From: Paroceanicella profunda
Lineage (GTDB): Bacteria > Pseudomonadota > Alphaproteobacteria > Rhodobacterales > Rhodobacteraceae
DNA: 64,000 nucleotides
Reading direction: 5' to 3'
NCBI RefSeq assembly: GCF_005887635.2
Contig: NZ_CP040818.1
Span: forward strand, 1 to 64,000
A program made the translations under genes and the position numbers. The notes below the pieces were generated by a model. The model was not told the DNA's origin. It was given only the letters and a program-made list of their open reading frames with translations, and did no database searches. Each line of letters begins with the position of its first letter. Position 1 is the stretch's first letter. Of this stretch, positions 27,323 through 38,899 are shown one piece after another.

Positions 27323-28753
27323 TCAGAGGCCCAGGGCGCGGTAGCTCTGCGACACCCGGTCGATGGAGACCACGTAGGCCGCGAGGCGCAGGTCGGTCAC
27401 GTCGGAGCGGCTGCGCCAGACCGAGCGCATCGACTGGTAGGCCTCGCGCATCGTGTCATCGAGGCCCGAGCGCACCAGTTCCAGTTCCCCGGCCCCGTGG
27501 AGATAGTTCTCCTTGAACCCCTCGGAGAGCGCGCCGGCGAACTTCATCTGCCCGCCGATGCGCTCCAGCTCGTCGACCAGAAGCTGGTGGCGCGCCTCCT
27601 CCTGCCGCCGCTGCATGCGCCCGAAACGGATGTGGCTGAGGTTCTTCACCCATTCGAAATAGGAGACCGTGACGCCGCCTGCGTTCGCGTACATGTCCGG
27701 CAGGATGATGGTGCCCTTGGAGCGCAGCACCTCGTCCGCTCCGGCCGTGGTGGGGCCGTTCGCGGCCTCCACGATGAGCGGCGCCTTGATCGAATGCGCG
27801 TTGGAGAGGTTGATCACCCCTTCCATGGCGGCGGGGATGAGGATGTCGCAATCCTCGCACAGCACGGTGGAGCCGTCCGCCACGTAGGTGGCGCCGGGGA
27901 AGCCGCGCACGCCGCCGGTCTCCGCGATATGGGCGCGCACCCGCTCCACCGGCAGGCCGGTGGGGTCCAGGATGGCGCCGTCGCGCTCGATGATGCCGGT
28001 GATCAGGCAGCCGTCCTCCTCGGAGAGGAACTTCGCGGCGTGGTAGCCCACGTTGCCGAGCCCCTGCACGATCACCCGCTTTCCGGCCAGCTTGCCGGTG
28101 AGATGCGCCTCCGCCACGTCCTCCTTGTGGCGGAACATCTCGCGCAGGGCGTATTGCACGCCGCGCCCGGTGGCCTCGGTGCGCCCGGCGATGCCGCCGG
28201 CGTTCAGCGGCTTGCCGGTCACGCAGGCGCGGGCGTTGATGTCGGTGGTGGCCATGCGGCGGTACTGGTCGGCGATCCAGGCCATCTCGCGCTCGCCGGT
28301 GCCCATGTCCGGCGCGGGCACGTTCTGGGAGGGGTTGATGAGGTCGCGCTTGATGAGCTCGTAGGCGAAGCGGCGGGTGATTCGCTCCAGCTCGTCCTCC
28401 TCCCAGGCGCGGGGGTCGATGCACAGGCCGCCCTTGGAGCCGCCGTAAGGCGCCTCGACCAGCGCGCATTTGTAGGTCATCAGGGCCGCGAGCGCCTCGA
28501 CCTCGTCCTGGTTCACCGAGAGGGCGTAGCGGATGCCGCCCTTCACCGGCTCCATGTGCTCGGAATGCACGGCGCGGTAGCCCGTGAAGGTGTGGATCTG
28601 CCCGCGCAGGCGCACGCCGAAGCGCACGGTGTAGGTGGAGTTGCACACCCGGATCTTCTCCTCCAGCCCGTCAGGCAGGTGCAGGAGCGCGGCTGCGCGG
28701 TTGAACATGATGTCGACGGATTGGCGGAAGCTCGGTTCGTGCTGGATCTGCAT
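27323..28753 (-). CDS. gdhA: Glu/Leu/Phe/Val dehydrogenase, probable glutamate dehydrogenase
   Basis: Amino-acid dehydrogenase of 476 residues that interconverts glutamate and 2-oxoglutarate plus ammonia. The substrate domain has PVKGGIRYALSVN (69-81), MTYKCALVEAPYGGSKGGL with Lys95 and catalytic Lys107 (92-110), and PAPDMGTGEREMAWI (146-160). The nucleotide domain has VIVQGLGNVGYHAAKFL (227-243, GxGxxG). EAANGPTT and ILPDMYANAGGVTVSYFEWVKN near the C-terminus are standard. ATG 28753 follows AGGGGATAGGA; the frame extends 60 residues upstream into the non-coding leader. A promoter is proposed at 28824-28853. Coenzyme preference cannot be assigned by eye. Confidence 0.94.
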   Translation of the reverse strand: MQIQHEPSFRQSVDIMFNRAAALLHLPDGLEEKIRVCNSTYTVRFGVRLRGQIHTFTGYRAVHSEHMEPVKGGIRYALSVNQDEVEALAALMTYKCALVEAPYGGSKGGLCIDPRAWEEDELERITRRFAYELIKRDLINPSQNVPAPDMGTGEREMAWIADQYRRMATTDINARACVTGKPLNAGGIAGRTEATGRGVQYALREMFRHKEDVAEAHLTGKLAGKRVIVQGLGNVGYHAAKFLSEEDGCLITGIIERDGAILDPTGLPVERVRAHIAETGGVRGFPGATYVADGSTVLCEDCDILIPAAMEGVINLSNAHSIKAPLIVEAANGPTTAGADEVLRSKGTIILPDMYANAGGVTVSYFEWVKNLSHIRFGRMQRRQEEARHQLLVDELERIGGQMKFAGALSEGFKENYLHGAGELELVRSGLDDTMREAYQSMRSVWRSRSDVTDLRLAAYVVSIDRVSQSYRALGL

Positions 28754-28823
28754 TCCTATCCCCTGTGCCAGGTGTGTCCGGCATTCTGTGTTTCGATTCC
28801 GACGCGAGGAACCTTGCCAAGGA

Positions 28824-28853
28824 ATTAACCCTGTTTCATGCAATTTCGAACAA
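28824..28853 (-). promoter_or_regulatory. Possible glutamate dehydrogenase promoter with downstream palindrome
   Basis: On the minus strand TTGTTC (28853-28848), an 18-base spacer and GTTAAT (28829-28824) lie in an AT-rich islet about 70 bases before the gene. The palindrome CCTTG-C-CAAGG (28812-28822) overlaps the expected start point and could be an operator. Both halves of the promoter match are modest. Confidence 0.35.
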
Positions 28854-28901
28854 TGCACGGAAACAGGCGGGGAAACCCGCCCCGCGGGGGTCCATCCGCC
28901 G

Positions 28902-29336
28902 CCCCCCGGCGCGGGCACCCCTTCACCCGGCAAATCCAGGGCGCCGGCGGCCCCCTCGCGCGGTGGTTTGCCGGGAGACGCACCCGGGGCAGCACGCCCG
29001 GGGCCAACGGGCCGTCGCGGGATGACCGGGTAGCCCCCCGGCGCTGGGTGCCCCCGATCTCCACGTGGAGTGCACTGCGGGCTTCCGGGCGGGCGCGCCG
29101 CGCAGTGGTCGGGGAACGCCCATGGCGGGCAGCGCGCTTCGGGCTGGCGGACCGTCGCACGAGGAGCGGGCAGCCCCCGACGCGGGTCTCCCGACCGCCG
29201 CGCGGAGTGCGTTGCGGGTTGCCGGGCGCGCGCTGCGCAGTGGGCGGGAGATGCCCGCGGCGGGCAGCCCGCTCCGCTCCGGCGGATCGTCCCAGGAGGA
29301 CCGGGGGGCCCCCGGGCGCGGGGGTCCCGGCCCCGG
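28902..29336. repeat. ~135-bp degenerate tandem repeat, about 3 units
   Basis: A phrase CCCCCGGCGCGGG-like recurs at 28902, 29035, 29173 and 29309, and GTGGAGTGC (29065) recurs as GCGGAGTGC (29201), exactly 136 bases apart. The two complete copies 29065-29200 and 29201-29336 are the most alike; the first is more diverged. The array fills the space 3' of hrpB. No gene is supported. Confidence 0.7.
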
Positions 29337-29377
29337 GATCCTATGGACCCGGGGCGCCCGGCCGCGGCGAAGAGGGG

Positions 29378-31860
<2,483 letters not shown>

Positions 31861-31864
<4 letters not shown>

Positions 31865-32220
31865 GCAGCGACCACCTTTCCGCCCTCCACCGCAATCGGG
31901 ATGGCCCAGAGCCCGCAGGAGACCGGGATCGATCCCTCCGCCGGCGCGCCGGTGCGCGCGTCGAAGATCGCGGCGTGGTTCGAGCACATCAGCTTCGTGC
32001 CATCGGCCGAGAGGATGGAGGGCGCGCGCCAGTCCAGCGGCAGGTACTGGTGCGGGCAGGCGTTCCAGTAGGCGCGCACGCTGTCGCCCTCGCGCAGCAG
32101 GATCACGCCGAACTCCTCCAGCGTCAGCACCCGCACCCCCTGTTCCAGCGCATCGAGCGCGATGATCTCCTGCCCGGGCGCGGGGGCGCCTTGCATCGTC
32201 TTCCAGGGCTCCGTGGCCAT
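31861..32220 (-). CDS. Small Rieske [2Fe-2S] protein
   Basis: A 119-residue soluble Rieske ferredoxin-like protein. The cluster motif is ACPHQYLPLDW (Cys55, His57) and LMCSNHAAIFDARTG (Cys79, His82), giving the C-x-H...C-x2-H pattern. No oxygenase domain, signal peptide or membrane anchor is attached, so it is probably a cytoplasmic electron carrier or assembly partner of a non-heme oxygenase encoded elsewhere. ATG 32220 follows GAGGGAGGACGG; in-frame ATGs at 32241 and 32259 lie over or before that ribosome-binding site. Its stop overlaps the hrpB start. The coupling of an iron-sulfur protein with an RNA helicase has no obvious functional reason. Confidence 0.88.
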
Positions 32221-32551
32221 GTTCCGTCCTCCCTCTGCCATCCGTTCGCGGCGCATCATCCCGTTTCGGGCGGGATTTGCAAATCCGCGCGCATCTCCCG
32301 CGGCTCAGGCGCGCGATCGCCCCGGGGACCAGGCTGCCGGGCGGAGCGGGGCGAGTCGCAGCTGCAGGCCGCCCCGCCGGCGATAGCCCCGCACAGGCCT
32401 CCCACGTCCACCGGCTCAGCGCCGATCTCATGCGGTCGCCCGGTCGGGGGGGGCCGGCCGCCTCTGGCAACCGCCGGCCGCGCTTCAGGCGCAGCCAACC
32501 CCCGGAAAGGGCCTTGCGGGACGACCAAACGGCGCGGGTCTCACTCGCGAC

Positions 32552-32820
32552 CCGGCCCGATGCGGACCCGGGGTCGAGCACGGCCCGGAAAGGACCTCGA
32601 GCTAGACACAGCCCGGGACGGGCCTCGGGGTCAGCGCGGCCCGGGGCGGCCTCCGCGGCCAGACACGACCCGGGACGGGCTCGTGGCCAGGCATGGTTCG
32701 GGGCGGCGCCCGCGTTCGGCACGGCCCGGGTCGGGCCCCGGGTTCGGCACAGCCCGGGATGGACCCGGGGTTGAACACGGTTCGGGGCGGGCTCTGGCTC
32801 AGCCATGGCCCGAAACCGGC
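32552..32820. repeat. 28-bp degenerate tandem repeat, ~9.5 units
   Basis: Successive units of 28 (twice 29) bases follow the pattern CGGCCCGGGACGGGCCTCGG plus 8 bases ending in GGCA or GACA. The array starts 332 bases upstream of the Rieske gene and ends 29 bases from the stop of the oxygenase gene, i.e. directly 3' of that gene. The stretch 32221-32551 holds no gene and only weak traces of the same pattern. Confidence 0.8.
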
Positions 32821-32848
32821 CTTCGGGGGCAGGAACCGCCCGGCGCCT

Positions 32849-33400
32849 TCAGCGGAAGGCCGGGCCGTGCACCCAGGTGGTGAGCGAGTGGCGCGCGCCG
32901 CGGGTGACGGGCGTGACCCGGTGCAGCACGAAGGCGGGGAAGAATGTGGCCGAGCCGCGCGCGGTGTCCGCGCTGCGGATATTGGCGTCGGCGTTCGTCT
33001 CCAGCGCGCCGCCCTCATAGGCCTCCGGCGCGGAGACCTGCACCACGAGGGTGAGCTTGCGCCGGCGGGCCAGCGCGCCGTCGCCGATGTCGGTGTGCCA
33101 GTCGAAATGCCCGCCCTGCGCCTCGCCGTACCAGGCAAGCTGCATGCGCTCGGCGAAATCGGTGAGGACGAAGTCGAAATGCGTGCGGTTCACCTCGGCC
33201 ACCGCCGCCACGATGCGCTCCATCACCCAGTCGGCGGAGCCCGCGTCATCCAGCCAGGCGATGCGCGCGGAGCGGATGTTTTCCAGCAGCGCGCCCCCCA
33301 CGAGACCGCCCTGATCATAGCCCGCCGCCTCGCCCAGCGCGGTCAGCGCATCGCATTCGGCCGGGGTGAACAGCGCGGGAAGGGTGACGGGAACGAACAT
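32849..33400 (-). CDS. PKHD-type Fe(II)/2-oxoglutarate hydroxylase
   Basis: Cytoplasmic 2OG-Fe(II) oxygenase similar to PiuC/YbiX proteins linked to iron uptake, 183 residues. The facial triad is complete: FDWHTDIGD with His102 and Asp104, and FVLHRVTPV with His160; Arg170 in RGARHSLTTW anchors 2-oxoglutarate. The N-terminal segment FTPAECDALTALGEAAGYDQGGLVGG and RSARIAWL are family-like. Start 33400 is preferred since GGAG lies 7 bases upstream; ATG 33406 would leave that site one base from the start. No TonB receptor is adjacent. A 28-bp repeat array begins immediately after the gene. Confidence 0.88.
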   Translation of the reverse strand: MFVPVTLPALFTPAECDALTALGEAAGYDQGGLVGGALLENIRSARIAWLDDAGSADWVMERIVAAVAEVNRTHFDFVLTDFAERMQLAWYGEAQGGHFDWHTDIGDGALARRRKLTLVVQVSAPEAYEGGALETNADANIRSADTARGSATFFPAFVLHRVTPVTRGARHSLTTWVHGPAFR

Positions 33401-33922
33401 CGGCATGCTCCGGCAGGAAAGGCTGCCATAGACCCGCTCCGCCCGCGGCTGTCTGACACGCGGGCGACGCGACGGATGTCGTTTTTGCGCCTCCGTAGCC
33501 CTCCCGGCGGCCGGAACCGCGACCTCCCGGCGGGGCCCGGCGCCTCCCCCGAGCGCGAGGACGGCACCGCACCCGAGCAGCCTTGCGGCCAATCGGCGAG
33601 GCCGCCGGCCCGGCGCGCAGCCGTGCGGGCGGAGAGCCCGGCCGGGCCGTCAGCCACCTGTCGCCCGCCCGGCGAAGACCCGGCGCCGGGCTGCGACGGC
33701 TGACACGGGCGGCCACCCGGCGGGCCGTCGCGCGGGCCGGGAACGGCCCCGGGCCCGGCAGGCGCAAGGTGGCATGGAGCGCGGTCGGAGAGCCCGACGG
33801 GGCAGTCCGGCGCCCCGGGGCCGGGACGTGGCGCGCGCCCGGGGCCCGTGGCAGGGCAATACGGCCATGGCGATCCCGGCTCCGGATGCTAGGTATCGGG
33901 CGGAAGGCGAAGGAGGACAGGC
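33401..33922. other. 522-base gap between the oxygenase and SDR genes
   Basis: Divergent gap of nearly pure G+C. The phrase CGGAGAGCCCG occurs near 33630 and 33788 and GGCCGGGAACGGCCCCGGGCC near 33736 can fold, but no regular tandem period could be confirmed. No promoter of reasonable quality and no gene were recognised. Confidence 0.4.
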
Positions 33923-34687
33923 ATGAGCGAGCGCGTTCTGATCACCGGCGGCGGCAGCGGCATCGGGGCCGGCCTGGCCCGGGCCTTTGCCGCGCGGGGC
34001 GACCGGGTGGCGATCTGCGACAGTGATCCGGAGGCGGTGGCCCGGTGCGCCGCGGAGCTGCCCGGAGCCATCGCCCGCACCGCCGACGTGACGGACGAGG
34101 CCGGGATGGCGGCCTTCCTGTCGGAGGTGGAGGCGGAATGGGGCGGGGTGGACGTGGTCTGCGCCAATGCCGGCACCGGCGGGCCCGCGGGGCGCATCGA
34201 GACGCTGGATTACGCCGCCTGGCAGGCCTGCATCGCCACCAGCCTGCACGGCGCCTTCCTCACCTGCCGCTGGGCGGCGCGGCTGATGCGCGCCCAGGGC
34301 AGCGGGCTGATCGTGCTCACCTCCTCCACCGCCGGGCTGGCGGGCTACCCGCTGCGATCGCCCTATTCGGCGGCGAAATGGGCGATCGTGGGGCTCACCA
34401 AGACGCTGGCGATGGAGCTGGGCCCCGCGGGCGTGCGGGTGAACGCCATCTGCCCCGGCGCGGTGGAGGGCCCGCGCATGGACCGGGTGGTGGCGATGGA
34501 AGCCGCCGCCAGCGGCCGCTCGGAGGAGGAGACCCGGGAGCTCTACGTGCGCGGCGTCTCCCTGCGCACCTGGGTGAGCGTGGAGGACGTGGCCGCCGCC
34601 GTGCTGCACCTCGCCTCGCCCGCGGCGCGGCGGATCTCCGGGCAGATCCTCGCCATCGACGGCCATACGGAGACGCTGGCGCCCTGA
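33923..34687 (+). CDS. Short-chain dehydrogenase/reductase (SDR)
   Basis: Classical SDR of 254 residues, NAD(P)-dependent. The cofactor loop is TGGGSGIG (8-15), with ICDSDP (31-36) after beta-2, where the acidic Asp suggests NAD preference. CANAGTGG (80-87) corresponds to NNAG. The active site has Ser134/135, Tyr148 and Lys152 (SSTAGLAGYPLRSPYSAAKWA). The fourth tetrad residue, normally Asn in VNLxG, is replaced: the segment reads IATSLHGAF with Ser107. ICPGAVEGPRMDRV and SGQILAIDGHTETLAP finish the fold. ATG 33923 follows GGAGGACAGGC. The substrate is unknown and no neighbouring genes suggest one. Confidence 0.88.
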   Translation: MSERVLITGGGSGIGAGLARAFAARGDRVAICDSDPEAVARCAAELPGAIARTADVTDEAGMAAFLSEVEAEWGGVDVVCANAGTGGPAGRIETLDYAAWQACIATSLHGAFLTCRWAARLMRAQGSGLIVLTSSTAGLAGYPLRSPYSAAKWAIVGLTKTLAMELGPAGVRVNAICPGAVEGPRMDRVVAMEAAASGRSEEETRELYVRGVSLRTWVSVEDVAAAVLHLASPAARRISGQILAIDGHTETLAP

Positions 34688-34807
34688 CGGCTGCCGCGCC
34701 CGGGGGCCCTCGGGTGCACCGGGTCTGCCCTGCGGCGCCGACAGCGCATCGCACCCCGCCGAACCGGGCCGCATCTGCCGGCGCGCAGCGCGCAGCTCTT
34801 CGCTGCC

Positions 34808-35100
34808 CGCGCACTGTGTCCGGCACGGGCTTGCCGTCGGGCCCCTCGCCGCCGCCCCTCGCGAAGGCGGCTGGGGCCGTCCCGACCCGATCGTGACCTT
34901 CGCTGCCCGCGCGCTGCGTCCGGCGCGGACCTGCCGTCGGGCCCCTCACCGCCGCCCTCGTAAAGGCGCCTTGGGCCGTCTCGACCTGATCGTGACCGTC
35001 GCTGCCCGCGCGCTGCGTCCGGCACGGGCCTGCCGTCGGGCCCCTCGCCGCCGCCCCTCGCGAAGGCGGCTGGGGCCGTCCCGACCCGATCGTGACCGTC
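34808..35100. repeat. ~100-bp tandem repeat, 3 units
   Basis: Units start at 34808, 34908 and 35007 (100, 99 and about 94 bases). Units 1 and 3 are nearly identical over their full length, while the middle unit carries more changes and small deletions. All contain GGCCTGCCGTCGGGCCCCTC-like and CCCGATCGTGACC-like phrases. The array lies 3' of the SDR gene; the rest of the gap leads to the argD promoter. Confidence 0.85.
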
Positions 35101-35303
35101 TCCAGCCGCCGGGCAGCACGGCGCTAGCCTGCCCGGCGCGGGATGCAGGCCCCACAGGGCCTGCGGCCGAAGCCCGTGCCCGCGCGAAGACCTCCTCCCC
35201 CTCCTGCCAGGCGCGCTGCACCGGCACCGCGGTCCGCCTGCGGCGGCCGGGGGGAGGCCGCGGCGGGGCCAGGCGCATCCGGCCGGGCCGGGACGGCACT
35301 TGA

Positions 35304-35332
35304 TTGACATCCCGCCGTGCATCATGTTTTGT
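35304..35332 (+). promoter_or_regulatory. argDF promoter
   Basis: A perfect TTGACA at 35304-35309 is followed after 17 bases by TTTTGT (35327-35332). It would give a leader of about 70 bases before the argD GTG. No ArgR-type operator was recognised. Confidence 0.45.
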
Positions 35333-35409
35333 CCCGCGAGCCCCCCGTCGCGCGGTCGCCGGCGGGGTGTTTTCATTTGAACGCGACCGATGCAGAGGAG
35401 ACGACCGAG

Positions 35410-36588
35410 GTGATTACGCCCGTCCTGCCAACCTACGCGCGGGCACCGCTTTCATTCGTGAAAGGCGAGGGCCCCTGGCTGGAAACCGAGACCGGAGAGC
35501 GCTACCTTGACCTGGGAGCCGGCATTGCCGTGAACATCCTGGGCCATGCAGCCCCCGTGCTCGTCCGCGCGCTGGAGGAACAGGCCCGACGAGTCTGGCA
35601 CACCTCGAACCTCTACCGGATCCCGAACCAGGAAGAGCTTGCCGCAGGGCTGGTGGAACACACCTTCGCGGACACGATGTTCTTCACCAACTCGGGCACC
35701 GAGGCGATCGAGTGTGCCATCAAGATGGCGCGGAAGTTCCAGAGCCATGCCGGCCACCCGGAGCGCTTCCGCATCGTCACCTTCCAGGGCTGCTTCCACG
35801 GCCGCTCCACCGGTGCCATCGCCGCCACGCAGGGCGAGAAGATGGTGGGCGGCTTCGGCCCGCTCATGCCCGGTTTCGACCAGGTGCCGCTCGACCTCGA
35901 CGCGGTGCGCGCCGTGGTGGGCCCGGAGACGGCCGCCATCATGATCGAGCCCATCCAGGGCGAGGGCGGCATCCGGGTGGTGGAGGCCTCCTTCCTCAAG
36001 GCGCTGCGCGAGATCTGCGACGAGAACGGCGCGCTGCTGATCCTCGACGAGATCCAGTGCGGCATGGGGCGCACGGGGCGGCTCTTCGCGCATGAATGGT
36101 CGGGTGTTACGCCGGACATCATGACCGTGGCCAAGGGCATCGGCGGCGGCTTCCCGCTCGGCGCCTGCCTTGCCACCGAGCATGCGGCCTCCGGCATGAC
36201 CGCGGGCACCCATGGCTCGACCTATGGCGGCAACCCGCTGGGCTGCGCCATCGGCCTCGCCGTGCTGGGCGAGGTCACCGCGCCGGGGTTCATGGATGGC
36301 GTGAGCCGCGCCTCGGGCCACATGCGCCAGAGGCTGGAGGGGCTGGTGGCCAGCCATCCCACCATCTTCTCGGAGGTGCGGGGCCAGGGCCTGATGCTGG
36401 CGCTCAAATGCGTGCCGGCGAACGGCGAGGTGGTGAAGGCCGGCTACGCCGAGCACGTGATCACCGTGCCCGGCGGCGACAACGTGGTGCGCCTTCTGCC
36501 GCCGCTCAACATCACCGAGGCGGAGATCGACGCGGGTATCGCCCGGCTCGACGCCGCCGCCACGGCGATGGAGGCAGCGGCGCAATGA
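35410..36588 (+). CDS. argD: Acetylornithine aminotransferase (ArgD family)
   Basis: PLP enzyme of arginine synthesis that converts N-acetylglutamate semialdehyde to N-acetylornithine (also able to serve lysine synthesis in some bacteria). 392 residues. Start of the fold [39 protein letters not shown] near 97-114 binds the PLP phosphate; [12 protein letters not shown] and [21 protein letters not shown] follow with the PLP-contacting Asp; the Schiff-base lysine is Lys242 in [17 protein letters not shown] 35410 is chosen because GAGGAG (35395-35400) lies 9 bases upstream and the length then matches the family. The stop overlaps argF (ATGA), as in other Rhodobacterales. Confidence 0.95.
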   Translation: MITPVLPTYARAPLSFVKGEGPWLETETGERYLDLGAGIAVNILGHAAPVLVRALEEQARRVWHTSNLYRIPNQEELAAGLVEHTFADTMFFTNSGTEAIECAIKMARKFQSHAGHPERFRIVTFQGCFHGRSTGAIAATQGEKMVGGFGPLMPGFDQVPLDLDAVRAVVGPETAAIMIEPIQGEGGIRVVEASFLKALREICDENGALLILDEIQCGMGRTGRLFAHEWSGVTPDIMTVAKGIGGGFPLGACLATEHAASGMTAGTHGSTYGGNPLGCAIGLAVLGEVTAPGFMDGVSRASGHMRQRLEGLVASHPTIFSEVRGQGLMLALKCVPANGEVVKAGYAEHVITVPGGDNVVRLLPPLNITEAEIDAGIARLDAAATAMEAAAQ

Positions 36589-37514
36589 CCCGGCATTTCC
36601 TCGACCTGCACAAGGTGGAAGCCCAGACCCTGCGCGAGATCCTCGCGGACGCGCAGGCGATGAAGAACGCCCGCGCGGGCCTGCCGCGCGGCACGAAGGA
36701 TTCCGAGCAGCCCCTGGCCGGGCGCGCGGTGGCGCTGGTGTTCGAGAAACCCTCGACGCGCACGCGCATCTCCTTCGACGTGGGCATCCGCCAGATGGGC
36801 GGCGAGACCCTGGTGCTCTCCGGCTCGGAGATGCAGCTGGGCCATGGCGAGACCATCGCCGACACGGCGCGCGTGCTCTCGCGCTACGTGGACGCGATCA
36901 TGATCCGCACCTTCGAGGAGAGCACCCTCCTCGAGATGGCGGAGCATGCGACGATCCCGGTGATCAACGGGCTCACCAACCGCACCCATCCCTGCCAGAT
37001 CATGGCCGACGTGATGACCTATGAGGAGCACCGCGGGCCCATCGCCGGGCGCAAGGTGGTCTGGGCGGGCGACGGCAACAACGTCTGCGCGAGCTTCCTG
37101 CACGCGGCCGGCCAGTTCGGCTTCGACTTCACCTTCACCGGCCCGCCGACGCTGGACCCGGAGCGCGAGATCGTCGACTGGGCCCGCTCGCACGGGGTGA
37201 AGGTGGAGATCGAGCGCGACGCGGCGAAGGCCGTGGAGGGCGCCGACCTCATCGTGACCGACACCTGGATCTCGATGCATGACCCGCAGAGCGCGCGCGA
37301 GCGACGCCACAACCAGCTCCGCCCCTACCGGGTGGACGAGCGGCTGATGAGCCTCGCCGGGCCCGACGCGCTGTTCATGCACTGCCTGCCCGCCCACCGT
37401 GAGGAGGAGGCGACCGGCGCCGTGATGGACGGCCCGCATTCGGTGATCTTCGACGAGGCGGAGAACCGCCTGCACGCCCAGAAGGGCATCCTGCGCTGGT
37501 GCCTCGGCGTCTGA
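36585..37514 (+). CDS. argF: Ornithine carbamoyltransferase
   Basis: Makes citrulline from ornithine and carbamoyl phosphate. The carbamoyl-phosphate site is [15 protein letters not shown] with STRTR at 57-61; the conserved [10 protein letters not shown] (about 128-137) and the ornithine-binding cysteine motif [11 protein letters not shown] with His266-Cys267-Leu268-Pro269 confirm OTCase rather than aspartate carbamoyltransferase. SMG-type loop is represented by DTWISM near 225-230. 309 residues. It overlaps argD by four bases, so the two arginine enzymes are made together. A GC hairpin follows the stop. Confidence 0.96.
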   Translation: MTRHFLDLHKVEAQTLREILADAQAMKNARAGLPRGTKDSEQPLAGRAVALVFEKPSTRTRISFDVGIRQMGGETLVLSGSEMQLGHGETIADTARVLSRYVDAIMIRTFEESTLLEMAEHATIPVINGLTNRTHPCQIMADVMTYEEHRGPIAGRKVVWAGDGNNVCASFLHAAGQFGFDFTFTGPPTLDPEREIVDWARSHGVKVEIERDAAKAVEGADLIVTDTWISMHDPQSARERRHNQLRPYRVDERLMSLAGPDALFMHCLPAHREEEATGAVMDGPHSVIFDEAENRLHAQKGILRWCLGV

Positions 37515-37530
37515 GCCCCTGCGCGACCGC

Positions 37531-37551
37531 GGGGGCGGTTCCGCCGCCCCC
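37531..37551 (+). terminator. GC hairpin after argF
   Basis: GGGGGCGG (37531-37538) pairs with CCGCCCCC (37544-37551) around TTCCG. No T tract follows, so it is a weak or factor-assisted terminator. Confidence 0.45.
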
Positions 37552-37640
37552 CTGCCCGCCGGCATCCCCGGCACCCTGATCCAAGATGCGGCCGCGATGG
37601 CCGGGGCCGCGCCCCCGCCCAGCCTGCCGCGGAGACCCTG

Positions 37641-38804
37641 ATGTTCAATATCTGGCAACGGAAGAAATCCGGCACGCGGGAGCGGCTGTGCATCCTGCAC
37701 GCAGGCCAGCACAAGACCGGCTCGACCACGCTGCAGAACTTCCTTACCCAGAACGCGAACCGCCTGCAGCGCGACGGCGTGCTCTACCCCAAGGCCGGGC
37801 GCAGCCTCGCGCGCACCCAGCACGTGGACCTGCTGCGGCTGATCGCCGGGCAGCCGCTGTTCTCCTCCGGCGACGGGCTCATCGAGGCCTTCGACGAGGA
37901 GATCGCGCACACCGATCACGAGGTGCTGCTGCTCTCCTCGGAATTTCTGTGCAGCCCGCTCTACTTCCGGCCCAACCGGCTGGTGCAGGACTTCCTCACC
38001 GCGCGCGGCTACCGGCTGCACGGAGTGATGTACCTGCGCGACCAGCCGGAGTACCTGAATTCCGCCTATGCGGAGCGGGTGAAGATGGGCCGCGAGCACC
38101 GGCCCTTCGCGGAGTTCGCCGAGGGCGTGCTGACCGGCACCATCTCCGGCGCGGGCACCGCGATGGAATTCCACCGGCTGCGCCGCCCGGAGGTGACCGA
38201 CTGGGGCACCCAGACCTTCCGCCCCTACAGCCGCGCCGTGCGCCGCAACGGGGTGGAGGCCGATTTCATGGAAACCCTGCTCGGCATCCTGGCCGAGACC
38301 GGCCATGCGCCCGGGCTCACCGCGGAGCGGGTGGCCGGTTTCGCTCCTGCCGAGCGCGCCAACATCTCCACCGGGCCGCTGCACATCGCCATCGGCCGGA
38401 GGGTGGCCGCCAGCCTCGCGCCGCGCTTCGATCATCGCACGCTGGTGCGGGTCACCGAGGGCGTCTACACCGTGATCCACGAGATGCTGCTGCGCGAGGG
38501 CATCTCCGAGCGCTCCTACACCGGGCTGACCCCGGAGATCTACGCCCGCATCCGCGCCCATTACGCCCACCGCAACCGCGGCGTGGGCCGCGAGTTCTGG
38601 GAGCGCTCCTGGGCACGGGTGTTCCCCGCGCTGCCCGCGACACGGTTGGTGACCAACGATCTCGACCTCGACAGCCCCCGCGGCCCCGCCGGCCGGCAGG
38701 AGAAGAAGGTGAACCGCCTGTTCCGGCTGGTGATGCCCGAGATTGAGGCCAGCGTCGCCGCCGCCCTCGCCGCCCTCCCGCCGGAACCCGCCAGCCAGGA
38801 CTGA
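37641..38804 (+). CDS. Sulfotransferase-like P-loop protein
   Basis: A 387-residue protein with the N-terminal 5'-phosphosulfate loop LCILHAGQHKTGSTTLQNFL (16-35), of the K-T-G-S/T-T type found in PAPS-dependent sulfotransferases and in related bacterial polysaccharide proteins. A second motif YLRDQPEYLNSAYAERVKMG (about 131-150) matches the 3'-phosphate-binding R-D-x-x-x-x-x-x-S pattern. The rest (about 160-387) is helical and without a named domain. It probably modifies a surface glycan or lipid, but substrate and even activity are inference. ATG 37641 has GGAGACC nine bases upstream. It stands alone between argF and a large repeat array. Confidence 0.75.
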   Translation: MFNIWQRKKSGTRERLCILHAGQHKTGSTTLQNFLTQNANRLQRDGVLYPKAGRSLARTQHVDLLRLIAGQPLFSSGDGLIEAFDEEIAHTDHEVLLLSSEFLCSPLYFRPNRLVQDFLTARGYRLHGVMYLRDQPEYLNSAYAERVKMGREHRPFAEFAEGVLTGTISGAGTAMEFHRLRRPEVTDWGTQTFRPYSRAVRRNGVEADFMETLLGILAETGHAPGLTAERVAGFAPAERANISTGPLHIAIGRRVAASLAPRFDHRTLVRVTEGVYTVIHEMLLREGISERSYTGLTPEIYARIRAHYAHRNRGVGREFWERSWARVFPALPATRLVTNDLDLDSPRGPAGRQEKKVNRLFRLVMPEIEASVAAALAALPPEPASQD

Positions 38805-38899
38805 TCCGCCCGGCTCCGCCAAAGCGCGCGCCCGGTACCGGCCAACGCGCGCGCCCCCGGCCCCTGCGGATGCACGCCTGCCGGCCCCGGAGGACCGGT

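Noticed and set aside
33401..33922. Tandem repeat in the oxygenase-SDR gap
   Set aside because: Only one short phrase recurs and no steady period could be aligned, so it is not called as an array.
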